Assembly (NCBI RefSeq): GCF_023845585.1
Contig: NZ_JAMQHS010000002.1
Coordinates: 1 to 64,000, forward strand
Direction: 5' to 3'
Length of the DNA: 64,000 bases
Source: Clostridium sp. CMCC3677
GTDB lineage: Bacteria; Bacillota; Clostridia; Clostridiales; Clostridiaceae
This document shows positions 55,937 to 64,000 of this stretch, in pieces (the stretch's first letter is position 1; every line of letters starts with the position of its first letter). A program made the translations under genes and the position numbers. The notes below the pieces were generated by a model. The model was not told the DNA's origin. It saw only the letters and a program-made list of their open reading frames with translations, and searched no databases.

Positions 55937-55960
55937 AAGAGTTTATATATATAAACTCTT
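55937..55960. repeat. 24-bp perfect palindrome upstream of the hydrogenase gene
   Basis: AAGAGTTTATA at the left arm is mirrored by TATAAACTCTT at the right around a central TA. It may end the upstream transcript or be an operator for the hydrogenase gene 120 bases downstream. Confidence 0.6.
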
Positions 55961-56080
55961 ATTTTAATGGTTAAATATAGTGTATAATATAATTAAAGAG
56001 TAATTATCTTTACATAAAATAAATTTTAATGAAAAACTTAAAATTATTTAATATGATTTTAAATTTAGGGAGTTGATATT

Positions 56081-58021
56081 ATGTCACACAAAAAGAATAC
56101 ATATATACAAAGTTTATTAGGTTCCGTATTTTCAACTTTTAGTGAAGGGGAATTGAAAGAAATAACAGGAAATGAAAAAAGAAGTATAGCTATTTGCGGA
56201 AAAATAAATAATCCAGGAATAATAGAAGTTCCAGAAGGTGCAACGCTTAGAGATATATTAGAGCTTTGTGGAGGTCTTGTACACAATAGTAGTTTTAAAT
56301 CTGCTCAGATAGGAATTCCTTTTGGTGGTTTTTTAAATGAAAGTAGCTTGGACAAAGAATTTGATTTTGGATTATTTTATGAAAATATTAGTAGAGCTAT
56401 TATTGTTTTATCAGAAGAAGATTGTATAATCCAATATGGAAAATTTTACATAGAATATTTGCTAGCAAAAATTAAAGATGGTACTTATGAAAATTATAAA
56501 ATAGTTAAAGATGAAATAACTAGAATGCTTAAGGTTTTAGACAGAATAAGTAAGGGTGTATCTGATATGCGTGATGTGTATATTTTAAGAAGTCTTGCAG
56601 ATATTGTAAAAGATAAGATGAATCAAAAGCATAATATAATGGAAGAAATAGTTGAAAATTTTTATGAAGAAATAGAAGAACATATAGAAGAAAAGAAATG
56701 CTATACAGCACAATGTAATCATCTTATAAAGTTAACAATTACAAAAAAATGTATTGGATGTGGAAGCTGTAAAAGAGCTTGTCCTGTTGACTGCATAGAA
56801 GGAGAATTAAAAAAGCAACATAATATAGATTACAACAAATGTACTCATTGTGGAGCATGTATATCAGCTTGTCCTGTTGATGCTATAACAGCAGGAGATA
56901 ATACAATAAAGTTTCTTAGAGATTTAGCTACACCTAATAAAATTGTAATTACTCAAATGGCACCAGCTATAAGAGTTGCAATAGGTGAAGCATTTGGATT
57001 TGAACCAGGGGAAAATGTAGAAAAGAAGATAGCAGCTGGTCTTAGAAAATTAGGAGTGAATTATGTTTTTGATACTACTTGGGGAGCTGATTTAACTATA
57101 ATGGAAGAGGCCGCAGAACTTCAAGAAAGACTTGAAAAATATTTGGCAGGAGATGAAAGTGTTAAGCTTCCAATTCTTACTTCATGTTGTCCTTCATGGA
57201 TTAAGTTTATAGAAAATAATTATGCAGATATGTTGGAAGTTCCTTCTTCTGCAAAATCACCGATGCAGATGTTTGCTACCATAGCAAAAGAAATATGGGC
57301 AAAGGAAAAAGGGCTTTCAAGAGAAGAAGTAACTTCAGTTGCTATTATGCCATGTGTTGCTAAAATATATGAGGCATCAAGAGTAGAATTTTCGGTAGAT
57401 ATGAATTACGATGTTGACTATGTAATTACTACAAAAGAACTTATAAAAATATTTGAAAATTCAGGAATAGATTTAAAAGAAATTGAAGATGAAGAAATAG
57501 ATACTGTTATGGGAGAATATACTGGTGCTGGAATTATTTTTGGTAGAACTGGAGGCGTTATAGAAGCTGCCACTAGAACAGCAATTGAAAATATGACAGG
57601 AAAAAGAATTGATAATATAGAATTTGAAGGCCTTAGAGGATGGGATGGATTTAGAATTTGTGAACTTGAAGTAGGTGATCTTAAGCTTAGAATAGGGGTT
57701 GCACATGGACTTAAAGAAGCTGCAAAGATGCTAGATAAAATAAGATCAGGTGAAGAATTCTTTCATGCAATAGAAATAATGGCTTGTGTAGGTGGATGCG
57801 TAGGTGGCGGTGGTCAACCTAAAATAAGAAAAAATAAACAACAAGTTTTAGAAAAAAGGGCAGAAGGATTAAATGAGATAGATAGAAGTAAAGTGCTTAG
57901 AAGATCTAATGAAAATCCAGAAGTAATTGCTCTCTATGAGAAATATTTAGATCATCCATTAAGCCACAAGGCTCATGAATTACTTCATACAAAGTATTTT
58001 CCAAAAGTTAAAAAAAGATAA
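56081..58021 (+). CDS. [FeFe] hydrogenase with NuoF-like SLBB N-terminal region
   Basis: A 646-residue cytosolic enzyme for H2 evolution/uptake. An SLBB-like domain (about 35-110) and a NuoF-type helical segment (about 110-200) come first. The Cys ligands expected in that segment (usual ESCGKCxPC) are absent. Two [4Fe-4S] motifs follow, CIGCGSCKRACP (from about 224) and CTHCGACISACP (from about 254). H-cluster motifs are TSCCPSW (about 367), MPCVAK (about 423) and MACVGGCVGGGGQP (about 567), with all four cluster Cys and the proton-relay Cys present. No diaphorase gene is adjacent. It is monocistronic with terminators on both sides. Confidence 0.93.
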   Translation: MSHKKNTYIQSLLGSVFSTFSEGELKEITGNEKRSIAICGKINNPGIIEVPEGATLRDILELCGGLVHNSSFKSAQIGIPFGGFLNESSLDKEFDFGLFYENISRAIIVLSEEDCIIQYGKFYIEYLLAKIKDGTYENYKIVKDEITRMLKVLDRISKGVSDMRDVYILRSLADIVKDKMNQKHNIMEEIVENFYEEIEEHIEEKKCYTAQCNHLIKLTITKKCIGCGSCKRACPVDCIEGELKKQHNIDYNKCTHCGACISACPVDAITAGDNTIKFLRDLATPNKIVITQMAPAIRVAIGEAFGFEPGENVEKKIAAGLRKLGVNYVFDTTWGADLTIMEEAAELQERLEKYLAGDESVKLPILTSCCPSWIKFIENNYADMLEVPSSAKSPMQMFATIAKEIWAKEKGLSREEVTSVAIMPCVAKIYEASRVEFSVDMNYDVDYVITTKELIKIFENSGIDLKEIEDEEIDTVMGEYTGAGIIFGRTGGVIEAATRTAIENMTGKRIDNIEFEGLRGWDGFRICELEVGDLKLRIGVAHGLKEAAKMLDKIRSGEEFFHAIEIMACVGGCVGGGGQPKIRKNKQQVLEKRAEGLNEIDRSKVLRRSNENPEVIALYEKYLDHPLSHKAHELLHTKYFPKVKKR

Positions 58022-58087
58022 TCCATAGGTAAACATAGGATGTTTATTTTAAAAATTAAATTTATAACCTAAAAAAGTTAGCAATGC

Positions 58088-58125
58088 AAAAAATCAACCT
58101 GTAGTTAATATGGGTTGATTTTTTT
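58088..58125 (+). terminator. Terminator of the hydrogenase gene
   Basis: AAAAAATCAACC pairs with GGGTTGATTTTTTT. Confidence 0.88.
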
Positions 58126-58337
58126 ATTTTTAAATAAATCACTTATTCATATCAAGTATTTTATATAAATTTATTATACATAATATATAATGTAAAGAAT
58201 AAGAAAATTAAATTTCTAAATTTTAAAAGTTTTATGAAATTATACTAGTATTTTATTTTTAAAAGTTGTAAAATAATATTAATTAAATAATAATAAATAT
58301 CATTTAATATAAAATGTTGAATTTGGGAGGGCAATTT

Positions 58338-59783
58338 ATGTATGATGTTAGTATTATAGGAGCAGGAATAGTTGGATCAGCTATTGCTAGAGAATTATCA
58401 AAATATGATTTAAAAGTGTGTCTTATAGAGAAGGAAGAGGATGTTGCAACAGGAGCTTCAAAAGCAAACAGCGGTATTGTACATGGTGGATATGTAGCTA
58501 AATATGGAACTTTAAAAGGTGAATTATGTATAAAAGGAAATAGTATGTATAGTCAGCTTGAAAAAGAACTTAATTTTGGATATAGAAAACCAGGTGCATT
58601 AGTAATAGGATTTAATGAAGAAGATGAAAAGAAAATAGAAGATTTATATGAAAATGGTTTAAAAGTTGGATGCAATGATTTAGATATAATACATGGAGAT
58701 AAAATAAAAGAATTAGAACCTCATATAAATAAAGAAGTAAAAGTTGCATTATATGCTAAAAGTGTTGGAGTAGTTTCTCCTTATGAGATGACAATAGCAC
58801 TTACGGAGAATGCAATAGAAAATGGAGTAGATTTAAAATTAGAAACAACAGTATTAGGTATAGAGAAAAAAGATGAAGCTTTTAAAATAAGTACTAATAA
58901 TGGAATAATAGAGAGTAAGTATGTTGTAAATGCAGCGGGGCTTTATAGTGATAAAATAGCTAATATGATAGGATTAGATCAATTTAAAATATTGCCGAAA
59001 AGAGGACAGTATGTACTTTCTACAAAAGATCAAGGATATCTTGTAAATAGAGTTATCTTCCCAGTTCCTACAGAAAAGGGAAAAGGAATACTGGTTACTA
59101 CAACTTATCATGGGAATTTTATGATAGGACCTGATGCTGAACAAACAGATGATAGAGAAGACATAGGAACAGATAAAGAAAGTATTGAAAACATAATAGA
59201 AACAGCAAGAAAGTCTATACCAAATTTTGATGTGAGTAAAGCTTTAACTACTTTTGCAGGGGTAAGAGCAGTTAGTAGTTCAGGCGATTTTGTCATAGGT
59301 GAAAGTAATATTAAAGGATTTATAAATGCCGCAGGCATAGATTCACCAGGGGTAACATCTTCACCAGCTATAGCAGAAAAAATAGTTGAAATTATTAAAG
59401 AATCTGGATTAAAGTTAATTAAAAATGAAAGATTTAATCCGTATAGAAAACCTATAATAATTAAAAAAGACAAAGATTTTGCTGGAAAGATAGATGATGA
59501 AGATCCAAAGAAAAATATAATATGCAGGTGTGAATGTGTGACTGAAGCAGAGATAATAGATGCAATGAATAGAGGGATTCCAATAAAATCTACAGATGCT
59601 ATAAAAAGACGTACAAGAGCAGGAATGGGATTTTGCCAAGGTAATTTTTGTAGACCTAGAGTAAAAAATATAATATCAAGAGAGATGAATATTCCAGTAG
59701 AAGAAGTTACAGTAAGAGGAAAAAATGAAGGAGAACCACCTAAAAGAGTAAATATAGATATTATTAGAAACTGCGATAAGTAA
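58338..59783 (+). CDS. GlpA-like FAD-dependent oxidoreductase with BFD [2Fe-2S] domain
   Basis: A 481-residue protein. The N-terminal Rossmann motif is VSIIGAGIVGSAIARELSKY, and the DAO-type fold runs to about 365 (FAGVRAVSSSGDFVIG, AAGIDSPGVTSSPAIA). The C-terminal BFD-like domain has CRCECVTEAEI and GFCQGNFCRPRV, the four-Cys [2Fe-2S] ligand set. It matches the anaerobic glycerol-3-phosphate dehydrogenase-like enzymes of clostridia. The usual partners (a second FAD oxidoreductase and a DUF1667 protein) are missing here. ATG 58338 has GGGAGG upstream. TTG 58314 lacks a site. Confidence 0.88.
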   Translation: MYDVSIIGAGIVGSAIARELSKYDLKVCLIEKEEDVATGASKANSGIVHGGYVAKYGTLKGELCIKGNSMYSQLEKELNFGYRKPGALVIGFNEEDEKKIEDLYENGLKVGCNDLDIIHGDKIKELEPHINKEVKVALYAKSVGVVSPYEMTIALTENAIENGVDLKLETTVLGIEKKDEAFKISTNNGIIESKYVVNAAGLYSDKIANMIGLDQFKILPKRGQYVLSTKDQGYLVNRVIFPVPTEKGKGILVTTTYHGNFMIGPDAEQTDDREDIGTDKESIENIIETARKSIPNFDVSKALTTFAGVRAVSSSGDFVIGESNIKGFINAAGIDSPGVTSSPAIAEKIVEIIKESGLKLIKNERFNPYRKPIIIKKDKDFAGKIDDEDPKKNIICRCECVTEAEIIDAMNRGIPIKSTDAIKRRTRAGMGFCQGNFCRPRVKNIISREMNIPVEEVTVRGKNEGEPPKRVNIDIIRNCDK

Positions 59784-59918
59784 AATAAAAGTAATTTGTA
59801 ACAATTTTTTATACTCGTTACATAATATATAGCACAACAAATGAGGTGGATGGCAGGAAAAAGATACAGTGAATAATTGTGATACACATATATAATGTAA
59901 ATGAAGTTATTTAAATAG

Positions 59919-59948
59919 AGGCTATTGCAAAATAATATGCAATAGCCT
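59919..59948. terminator. Hairpin between convergent genes
   Basis: AGGCTATTGCA pairs perfectly with TGCAATAGCCT. It serves the GlpA-like gene and/or hydG. Confidence 0.75.
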
Positions 59949-59959
59949 TTGAATTTATA

Positions 59960-61387
59960 TTAGAATCTAAAATCACGTTTTCCTTCATTTAATTCTTCTA
60001 AATGTTTAATTACTACCTCTTTAACTTTATCACTTGGAATTCTAGTAATTTCTTTTTCTATTACTTTTTCACCATTTTTCTTAGTTTTTGAAGAAGCATA
60101 ATCTTCTAAGTATTCTTTTAAAGTCATTAAAGCGTTTGGTTGACAGCAGTTAGCTATTTGCCCAGATTTAACAAGACTCATAAACCTATCTCCAGTTCTT
60201 CCTTCTCTATAACAAGCAGTACAGAAACTAGGAATGTGCCCCATCTCTAATAACCAATTAACTATTTCATCTAATTTTCTATTGTCATTTACATCGAATT
60301 GAGCAGAATTATCTTCTTCTTTTTCTTTTTCAACGTATCCACCAACGCTTGTACAAGAACCACCACTTAATTGTGAAACACCAACTTTTAAAAGTTTTTC
60401 TCTTGCTTCTTGAGATTCTCTTGTAGAAACAATAATTCCTGTATATGGTACTGCAATTCTAAGAATAGCTACTATTTTTTCTAATAATTCATCTGAAATT
60501 GCATTTGCAAAATCTTCAGGATTTATATCATCAGCAGGTCTTATTCTAGGAACACTTATAGTATGAGGGCCAACTCCTTTAGCAGCTTCTAAATGTTCAG
60601 CATGCATTAATAGACCAACAAAATCATATCTATAAAGATTTAATCCAAATAAAACACCACAACCAACATCATCAATTCCACCATCCATAGCTCTATCCAT
60701 AGCTTCTGTATGATAAGCATAATCATGTTTTGGTCCAGTTGGGTGAAGTTTTTCATAAGCTTCTTTGTTATAAGTTTCTTGGAATAAAATATATGTTCCA
60801 ATTCCAGCTTCTTTAAGTTTTCTATAGTTTTCAACTGTTGTAGCTGCTATATTAACATTCGCTCTTCTTATAGCACCATTTTTATGTTTTATGCTATAAA
60901 TAGTTTTTATACTTTCAAGAACATATTCTATTGGATTATTAATAGGATCTTCTCCAGTTTCTAAAGCAAGTCTTTTATGTCCCATATCTTGAAGAGCAAT
61001 TACTTCTCTCTTAATTTCTTCTTGAGTTAATTTCTTTCTACTTATATGTTTGTTTTGATGATGGTATGGACAATAAGTACATCCATTTACACAATAATTT
61101 GATAAATAAAGAGGTGCAAACATAACAATTCTATTTCCATAAAATTTTTGTTTTATCTCTTTAGCTAAATCATGTATTTTGGCTATTTCTTCATCTAAAT
61201 CACATTCAAGTAGTACAGCAGCTTCTTTATGAGAAAGGCCTTTATATTCTTTTGCCTTTTCTAAAATTTCATTAATTAAAACTTTATTTCTCTTATTTTC
61301 TTCTGCAAACTTAAGAGTTTCTAAAATCTCTTCGTTATTAATAAATTCAGTTGCTATACTTGATTTTACATTATACATGTCAAACAT
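59960..61387 (-). CDS. hydG: [FeFe] hydrogenase maturase HydG (radical SAM tyrosine lyase)
   Basis: A 475-residue enzyme that splits tyrosine to give CO and cyanide for the H-cluster. The radical-SAM triad is Cys99, Cys103 and Cys106 in NYCVNGCTYCPYHH. The C-terminal second cluster shows CTACYREGRTGDRFM followed by NCCQPNAL, distinguishing it from ThiH. SVPRIRPADD and LSGGSCTSVGGY are typical. It forms an operon with the TM1266-family gene (57-base gap). hydE and hydF are not in the window. Start at ATG 61387 or 61378. Confidence 0.95.
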   Translation of the reverse strand: MFDMYNVKSSIATEFINNEEILETLKFAEENKRNKVLINEILEKAKEYKGLSHKEAAVLLECDLDEEIAKIHDLAKEIKQKFYGNRIVMFAPLYLSNYCVNGCTYCPYHHQNKHISRKKLTQEEIKREVIALQDMGHKRLALETGEDPINNPIEYVLESIKTIYSIKHKNGAIRRANVNIAATTVENYRKLKEAGIGTYILFQETYNKEAYEKLHPTGPKHDYAYHTEAMDRAMDGGIDDVGCGVLFGLNLYRYDFVGLLMHAEHLEAAKGVGPHTISVPRIRPADDINPEDFANAISDELLEKIVAILRIAVPYTGIIVSTRESQEAREKLLKVGVSQLSGGSCTSVGGYVEKEKEEDNSAQFDVNDNRKLDEIVNWLLEMGHIPSFCTACYREGRTGDRFMSLVKSGQIANCCQPNALMTLKEYLEDYASSKTKKNGEKVIEKEITRIPSDKVKEVVIKHLEELNEGKRDFRF

Positions 61388-61444
61388 CTTCTTTCCATAT
61401 TAATTTTATTAAAGCTGTTCTGACAACATTAAAGTTAATAGGGA

Positions 61445-61693
61445 TTAATTTGTTTTTGAATACATAGTTTTTACATTTATGCCTTTAAGCATACCCAATT
61501 TACCTGATAATGAACTTATAATATCATTACTAGCATCAACTACAATACTTATAATGGCAAGATTTTTTTCCTTATAAGGAAGTCCCATTCTTCCAATTAT
61601 ATATTTATTATAATCATGCAAGATAGTATTTACTTTTTCAGTTACAGTTGTATCTTGAACTATTATGCCTATTAAAGCAATTCTTGTATCCAT
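61445..61693 (-). CDS. TM1266-family iron-only hydrogenase system putative regulator
   Basis: An 82-residue ACT-like protein. RIALIGIIVQDTTVTEKVNT, YIIGRMGLPYKEKNLAIISI and VDASNDIISSLSGKLGMLKG fit the TM1266 family, which is found beside hydrogenase maturation genes and thought to be regulatory. ATG 61693 has AAGGGATGG upstream. A TTG-type extension to 61738 is not supported. It is the first gene of the hydG operon, behind the structured leader. Confidence 0.88.
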   Translation of the reverse strand: MDTRIALIGIIVQDTTVTEKVNTILHDYNKYIIGRMGLPYKEKNLAIISIVVDASNDIISSLSGKLGMLKGINVKTMYSKTN

Positions 61694-61810
61694 AAATATC
61701 CATCCCTTCTTAAATATTAAGTAAATAACAAAATTCATAATGTGATAATGAACTTTGAATTTTTATTAATATGCATTTTAAAATTTATATAAAACAAATT
61801 TGGCACAAAA

Positions 61811-61841
61811 ATAAAAAACTCTATGCAAAAAAGGCATAGAG
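61811..61841 (-). terminator. Leader terminator upstream of TM1266-hydG
   Basis: CTCTATGC pairs with GCATAGAG, followed on the minus strand by T6. It lies about 120 bases before the first gene, so it would end transcription early unless bypassed. Confidence 0.8.
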
Positions 61842-61854
61842 ATACATACTTAAT

Positions 61855-61960
61855 TATATATTCGCCTTCTCATTTGGGTAAAACCCTCATGTATTTCAGA
61901 ACATTTTTTTAATTGTTACCTTTTCTCTCAGGAATATCCTTAAAGTAAGGGTTAAATTAA
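61855..61960 (-). ncRNA. Candidate structured leader RNA (riboswitch-like) of the TM1266-hydG operon
   Basis: Read on the minus strand, AACCCT (61953-61948) can pair with AGGGTT (61887-61882), closing a junction. Inside are GGATATTCC and ATGTTCTGAAATACAT hairpins and the single-stranded-looking TGAGAGAAAAGGTAAC. After the junction come TTTTACCC and AATGAGAAGGCGAA, then the terminator. A folded element followed by a terminator before a metabolic operon is riboswitch-like. I cannot match it to a known class. Confidence 0.45.
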
Positions 61961-62116
61961 TTCTATCATATATTAATGTTTTTATCAAAGAATACAGTTT
62001 AGTAACTATTAATTATTTATAAACATAAATTTAAGAATAGATTAAGGAAACATGTAAATTAGCTATGTTAATATATTAGTATAATAATTTAAAATGAGAA
62101 AATTCAGGAGGATACT

Positions 62117-62326
62117 ATGGAAAAACGTCAATATGTTTGTTCAAAATGCGGATGCAATAGATACGAAAGTGATCAATTTCAAGCAACTGGTGGAAATTTT
62201 GCTAAAATATTTGATATTCAAAATAAGAAGTTTATTACAATTTCTTGTTCTCAATGTGGCTATACAGAATTGTACAAGGCTAATACGAAGAATGGATGGA
62301 ATATATTAGATTTTCTAATGAGTTAA
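62117..62326 (+). CDS. Small zinc-ribbon protein (DUF2082-like)
   Basis: A 69-residue protein with two Cys pairs, YVCSKCGCNRY and ISCSQCGYTELYK, forming one zinc ribbon of the DUF2082 'nucleic-acid-binding Zn ribbon' type. GFAKIFDIQNKKF-like central residues fit the family. Function is unknown. AGGAGG lies 6 bases before ATG 62117. It is a single gene with its own terminator. Confidence 0.85.
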   Translation: MEKRQYVCSKCGCNRYESDQFQATGGNFAKIFDIQNKKFITISCSQCGYTELYKANTKNGWNILDFLMS

Positions 62327-62417
62327 ATTTATTTATGAAAGATGAACTCAGGTAAAAAAGAGTCTATATAATAGTATAAATTCCATTATGATAGACAAAT
62401 ATAAAAATATATGTAAT

Positions 62418-62459
62418 AGTAGCTAGTCTTAAATTTATAAATTAGCTACTATTTTTTTA
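62418..62459 (+). terminator. Terminator of the zinc-ribbon gene
   Basis: AGTAGCTA (62418-62425) pairs with TAGCTACT (62443-62450), followed by T7. Confidence 0.85.
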
Positions 62460-63338
62460 TTATTTAAAGCCTATTTTGAATTCTTTAGGGGTTACATTAT
62501 ACTTTTCTTTAAAACTTCTTATAAAATAAGAAATATTACTAAAACCAACTTCTAATGATATTTCAGTTATAGATAAATCAGTATTTGAAATTAAATTTGC
62601 AGCTTTTTCTAATCTATAATTTTTTATAAATTGAATGCAGGTTTTACCAGTGTACTTTTTGAAAAATCTCATAAAGTGATATTGATTGTAATGGCATATA
62701 GAAGAAAGTGTATTAATATCTATTTCTTTATTATAATTTTCTTGTATGTATTTGAGTATAATTTTAATTTTTTCAATTTTTTCTTTATTTAAATATGTAT
62801 TATTTGTTTTCTTTTTTATCAAATTAAATTTAAATAGAAGAGAAAAATATCTAAAAAGCAATGATTTGATTTCTAGTTCAAAACCATAATATTTTGAATT
62901 ATAAGTATCAGTAATATTTAATATTATATTTTTTAATTCATCATTAATAAGAGAATCTTTATTAATAATTACTGGAAGTTCAAATTCATTATTTATTATA
63001 GGAGTTATAAAGTTAACGGAACAATTATCAATAATATTGCTATTTAATTGTTCCATATTGAAAACAATAGAATTCCAAGTGCTAGAATGATTTTCTTCAG
63101 TACTAAAATAATGAAGAAATCCGCTATTTATTAGGATTATATCACCTTTTTTACAAGTATAAGAATCTGCATTGATTTTTAAATTAAATTGTCCAGATAA
63201 AACTAAAATTAATTCTAGTTCATTATGCCAATGTGCTGTTATTGATTTTTCAATATTACCTAAGGAAACATTATATATGCCTAGCGGTAGTAAAAAACTA
63301 CCATGTTCTCTTTTTTCTCTACAATTATCTTTTATCAT
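62460..63338 (-). CDS. AraC-family regulator with cupin sensor domain
   Basis: A 292-residue protein. The N-terminal cupin (about 15-110) shows SITAHWHNELELILVLSGQF and GDIILINSGFLHYF, as in sugar-responsive AraC regulators. The C-terminal pair of helix-turn-helix motifs is INTLSSICHYNQYHFMRFFK and ITEISLEVGFSNISYFIRSF. It is divergent from the sugar O-acetyltransferase gene at 63503 and may control it or a distant sugar operon. Confidence 0.9.
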   Translation of the reverse strand: MIKDNCREKREHGSFLLPLGIYNVSLGNIEKSITAHWHNELELILVLSGQFNLKINADSYTCKKGDIILINSGFLHYFSTEENHSSTWNSIVFNMEQLNSNIIDNCSVNFITPIINNEFELPVIINKDSLINDELKNIILNITDTYNSKYYGFELEIKSLLFRYFSLLFKFNLIKKKTNNTYLNKEKIEKIKIILKYIQENYNKEIDINTLSSICHYNQYHFMRFFKKYTGKTCIQFIKNYRLEKAANLISNTDLSITEISLEVGFSNISYFIRSFKEKYNVTPKEFKIGFK

Positions 63339-63502
63339 TTTATCACCATTAATGTCAGTTTTGTGTTATTTATTATCAATTTATTGCAAGTATATATTAC
63401 TTTTATTAAATATAATATCATTATAGAGATATTTTGCAAGAAACAAAAGCAAAATAAGTAAAGTTTATTTATAAATTAGAATATATTAAAGGAGAATTAA
63501 TT

Positions 63503-64000
63503 ATGACTGAAAAAGAAAAAATGTTAAATGGAGACTTATATTTAGCTCTTGGAGAAGATCTATTTTCTGAAAGACAACATGCTAAAGAGGTGATTTTTGA
63601 ATTTAACTCATTACATCCGAGTGAAGTAGAAAAAAGAAATGAACTAATTGCAAAGCTATTTGGATATGTGGGTGAAAATTTTTATATAGAACCACCTTTT
63701 AGATGTGACTATGGATACAATATTCATTGGGGTGAAAATTCTTATGTAAATTATAATTGTACAATATTAGATTGTGCTAAAGTAACAATAGGAAAGGATG
63801 TACTTATAGGTCCTAATGTGAATATTTTTACAGCAGGACATCCATTATCACCTTCACAAAGAATTTCAGGGCTAGAGTATGCACATCCTATTGAAATAGG
63901 AGATGGAGCTTGGATTGGTGGAGGAACAACTATAAATCCAGGAGTTAAAATAGGGAGAAATGCAGTAATTGGATCAGGAAGTGTTGTTACAAAAGATATT
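63503..64000 (+). CDS. Maltose/galactoside O-acetyltransferase, cut by the window end
   Basis: The first 166 residues are present and the gene runs off the end. The N-terminal Mac domain reads TEKEKMLNGDLYLA. The left-handed beta-helix hexapeptide repeats follow with DCAKVTIGKDVLIGPNVNIF, TAGHPL (catalytic His), IGDGAWIGGGTTINPGVKIG and VIGSGSVVTKDI. It transfers acetyl from acetyl-CoA to sugars. AAAGGAG precedes ATG 63503. Confidence 0.93.
   Translation, partial: MTEKEKMLNGDLYLALGEDLFSERQHAKEVIFEFNSLHPSEVEKRNELIAKLFGYVGENFYIEPPFRCDYGYNIHWGENSYVNYNCTILDCAKVTIGKDVLIGPNVNIFTAGHPLSPSQRISGLEYAHPIEIGDGAWIGGGTTINPGVKIGRNAVIGSGSVVTKDI

Noticed and set aside
59108-59887. 259-codon open frame on the minus strand
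   Set aside because: It lies fully antisense to the GlpA-like oxidoreductase, whose motifs are unmistakable. The reading is hydrophobic without any family motif, as expected for the complement of this gene.
61855-61960. TPP riboswitch upstream of the TM1266-hydG genes, prompted by a CTGAGAG-like string
   Set aside because: The conserved ACCCTTTGAACCTGAT and GCGTAGGGA parts of the thi-box are absent.

Overview
The window is very AT-rich DNA from a Gram-positive anaerobe, most likely Clostridium sensu stricto (C. butyricum / C. beijerinckii type). This is inferred from AGGAGG-type ribosome binding sites, frequent TTG/GTG starts, a T-box leader, a hybrid cluster protein, an [FeFe] hydrogenase with its maturase HydG, a UvrA2-type protein, an RsgI-type anti-sigma factor and the low GC content. 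I cannot fix the species from the sequence alone.

Layout. 1-2.2 kb is an eroded accessory region: an ATP-grasp remnant, a small membrane protein, a broken Rpn-type nuclease/transposase and a fossil CRISPR array with two repeats and one spacer. 2.3-7 kb holds an S41-like protease, an unknown protein and hydroxylamine reductase (hcp). 7.2-10.7 kb holds a compact set: a TIM-barrel/AraC fusion regulator, a Tm-1-like (UPF0261) protein and a stand-alone PEP-hydrolase-like TIM barrel. 10.8-11.1 kb is a tRNA-Arg/tRNA-Lys unit with a near-consensus promoter. 11.2-16 kb holds a secreted cell-wall-binding chagasin-type inhibitor, a divergent SDR/LuxR pair, a soluble sugar dehydrogenase and an MsrB remnant. 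16-21 kb is an AraC regulator followed by a heterodimeric ABC exporter-fold pair. 21-24 kb has a metallophosphoesterase, a small kinase-like protein, MscL and a 3'-5' exonuclease. 24.1-27.7 kb is a cluster of three surface- or spore-type proteins with no signal peptides. 27.9-30.1 kb has an ECF transporter S component and T-box-controlled trpS. 30.2-32 kb has two membrane proteins. 32.3-41.6 kb is one gene for a cyclic beta-glucan-synthase-like protein of about 3078 residues.

After a 1.2 kb gene-poor stretch come an HD-domain protein, a MarR-UvrA2 drug-stress operon, a Cys-rich Csp-type copper protein, a pair of unknown membrane proteins, a padR-DUF1700-DUF4097 operon with clear operators, a SIMPL protein and an ECF sigma/RsgI-like anti-sigma pair. 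The right end is a hydrogen-metabolism block: [FeFe] hydrogenase, a GlpA-like oxidoreductase, HydG, a TM1266-family protein and a structured leader RNA with a terminator. It closes with a zinc ribbon protein, an AraC regulator and a truncated maltose O-acetyltransferase.

The most noteworthy items are the Tm-1/TIM-barrel/AraC set, the unclassified leader RNA before TM1266-hydG, the signal-less surface cluster, two families of dispersed intergenic repeats (a 33-nt hairpin-associated element in three copies and a roughly 90-nt element in two copies plus a related hairpin), the CRISPR fossil, and a sigma factor gene that seems to lack a canonical start codon.
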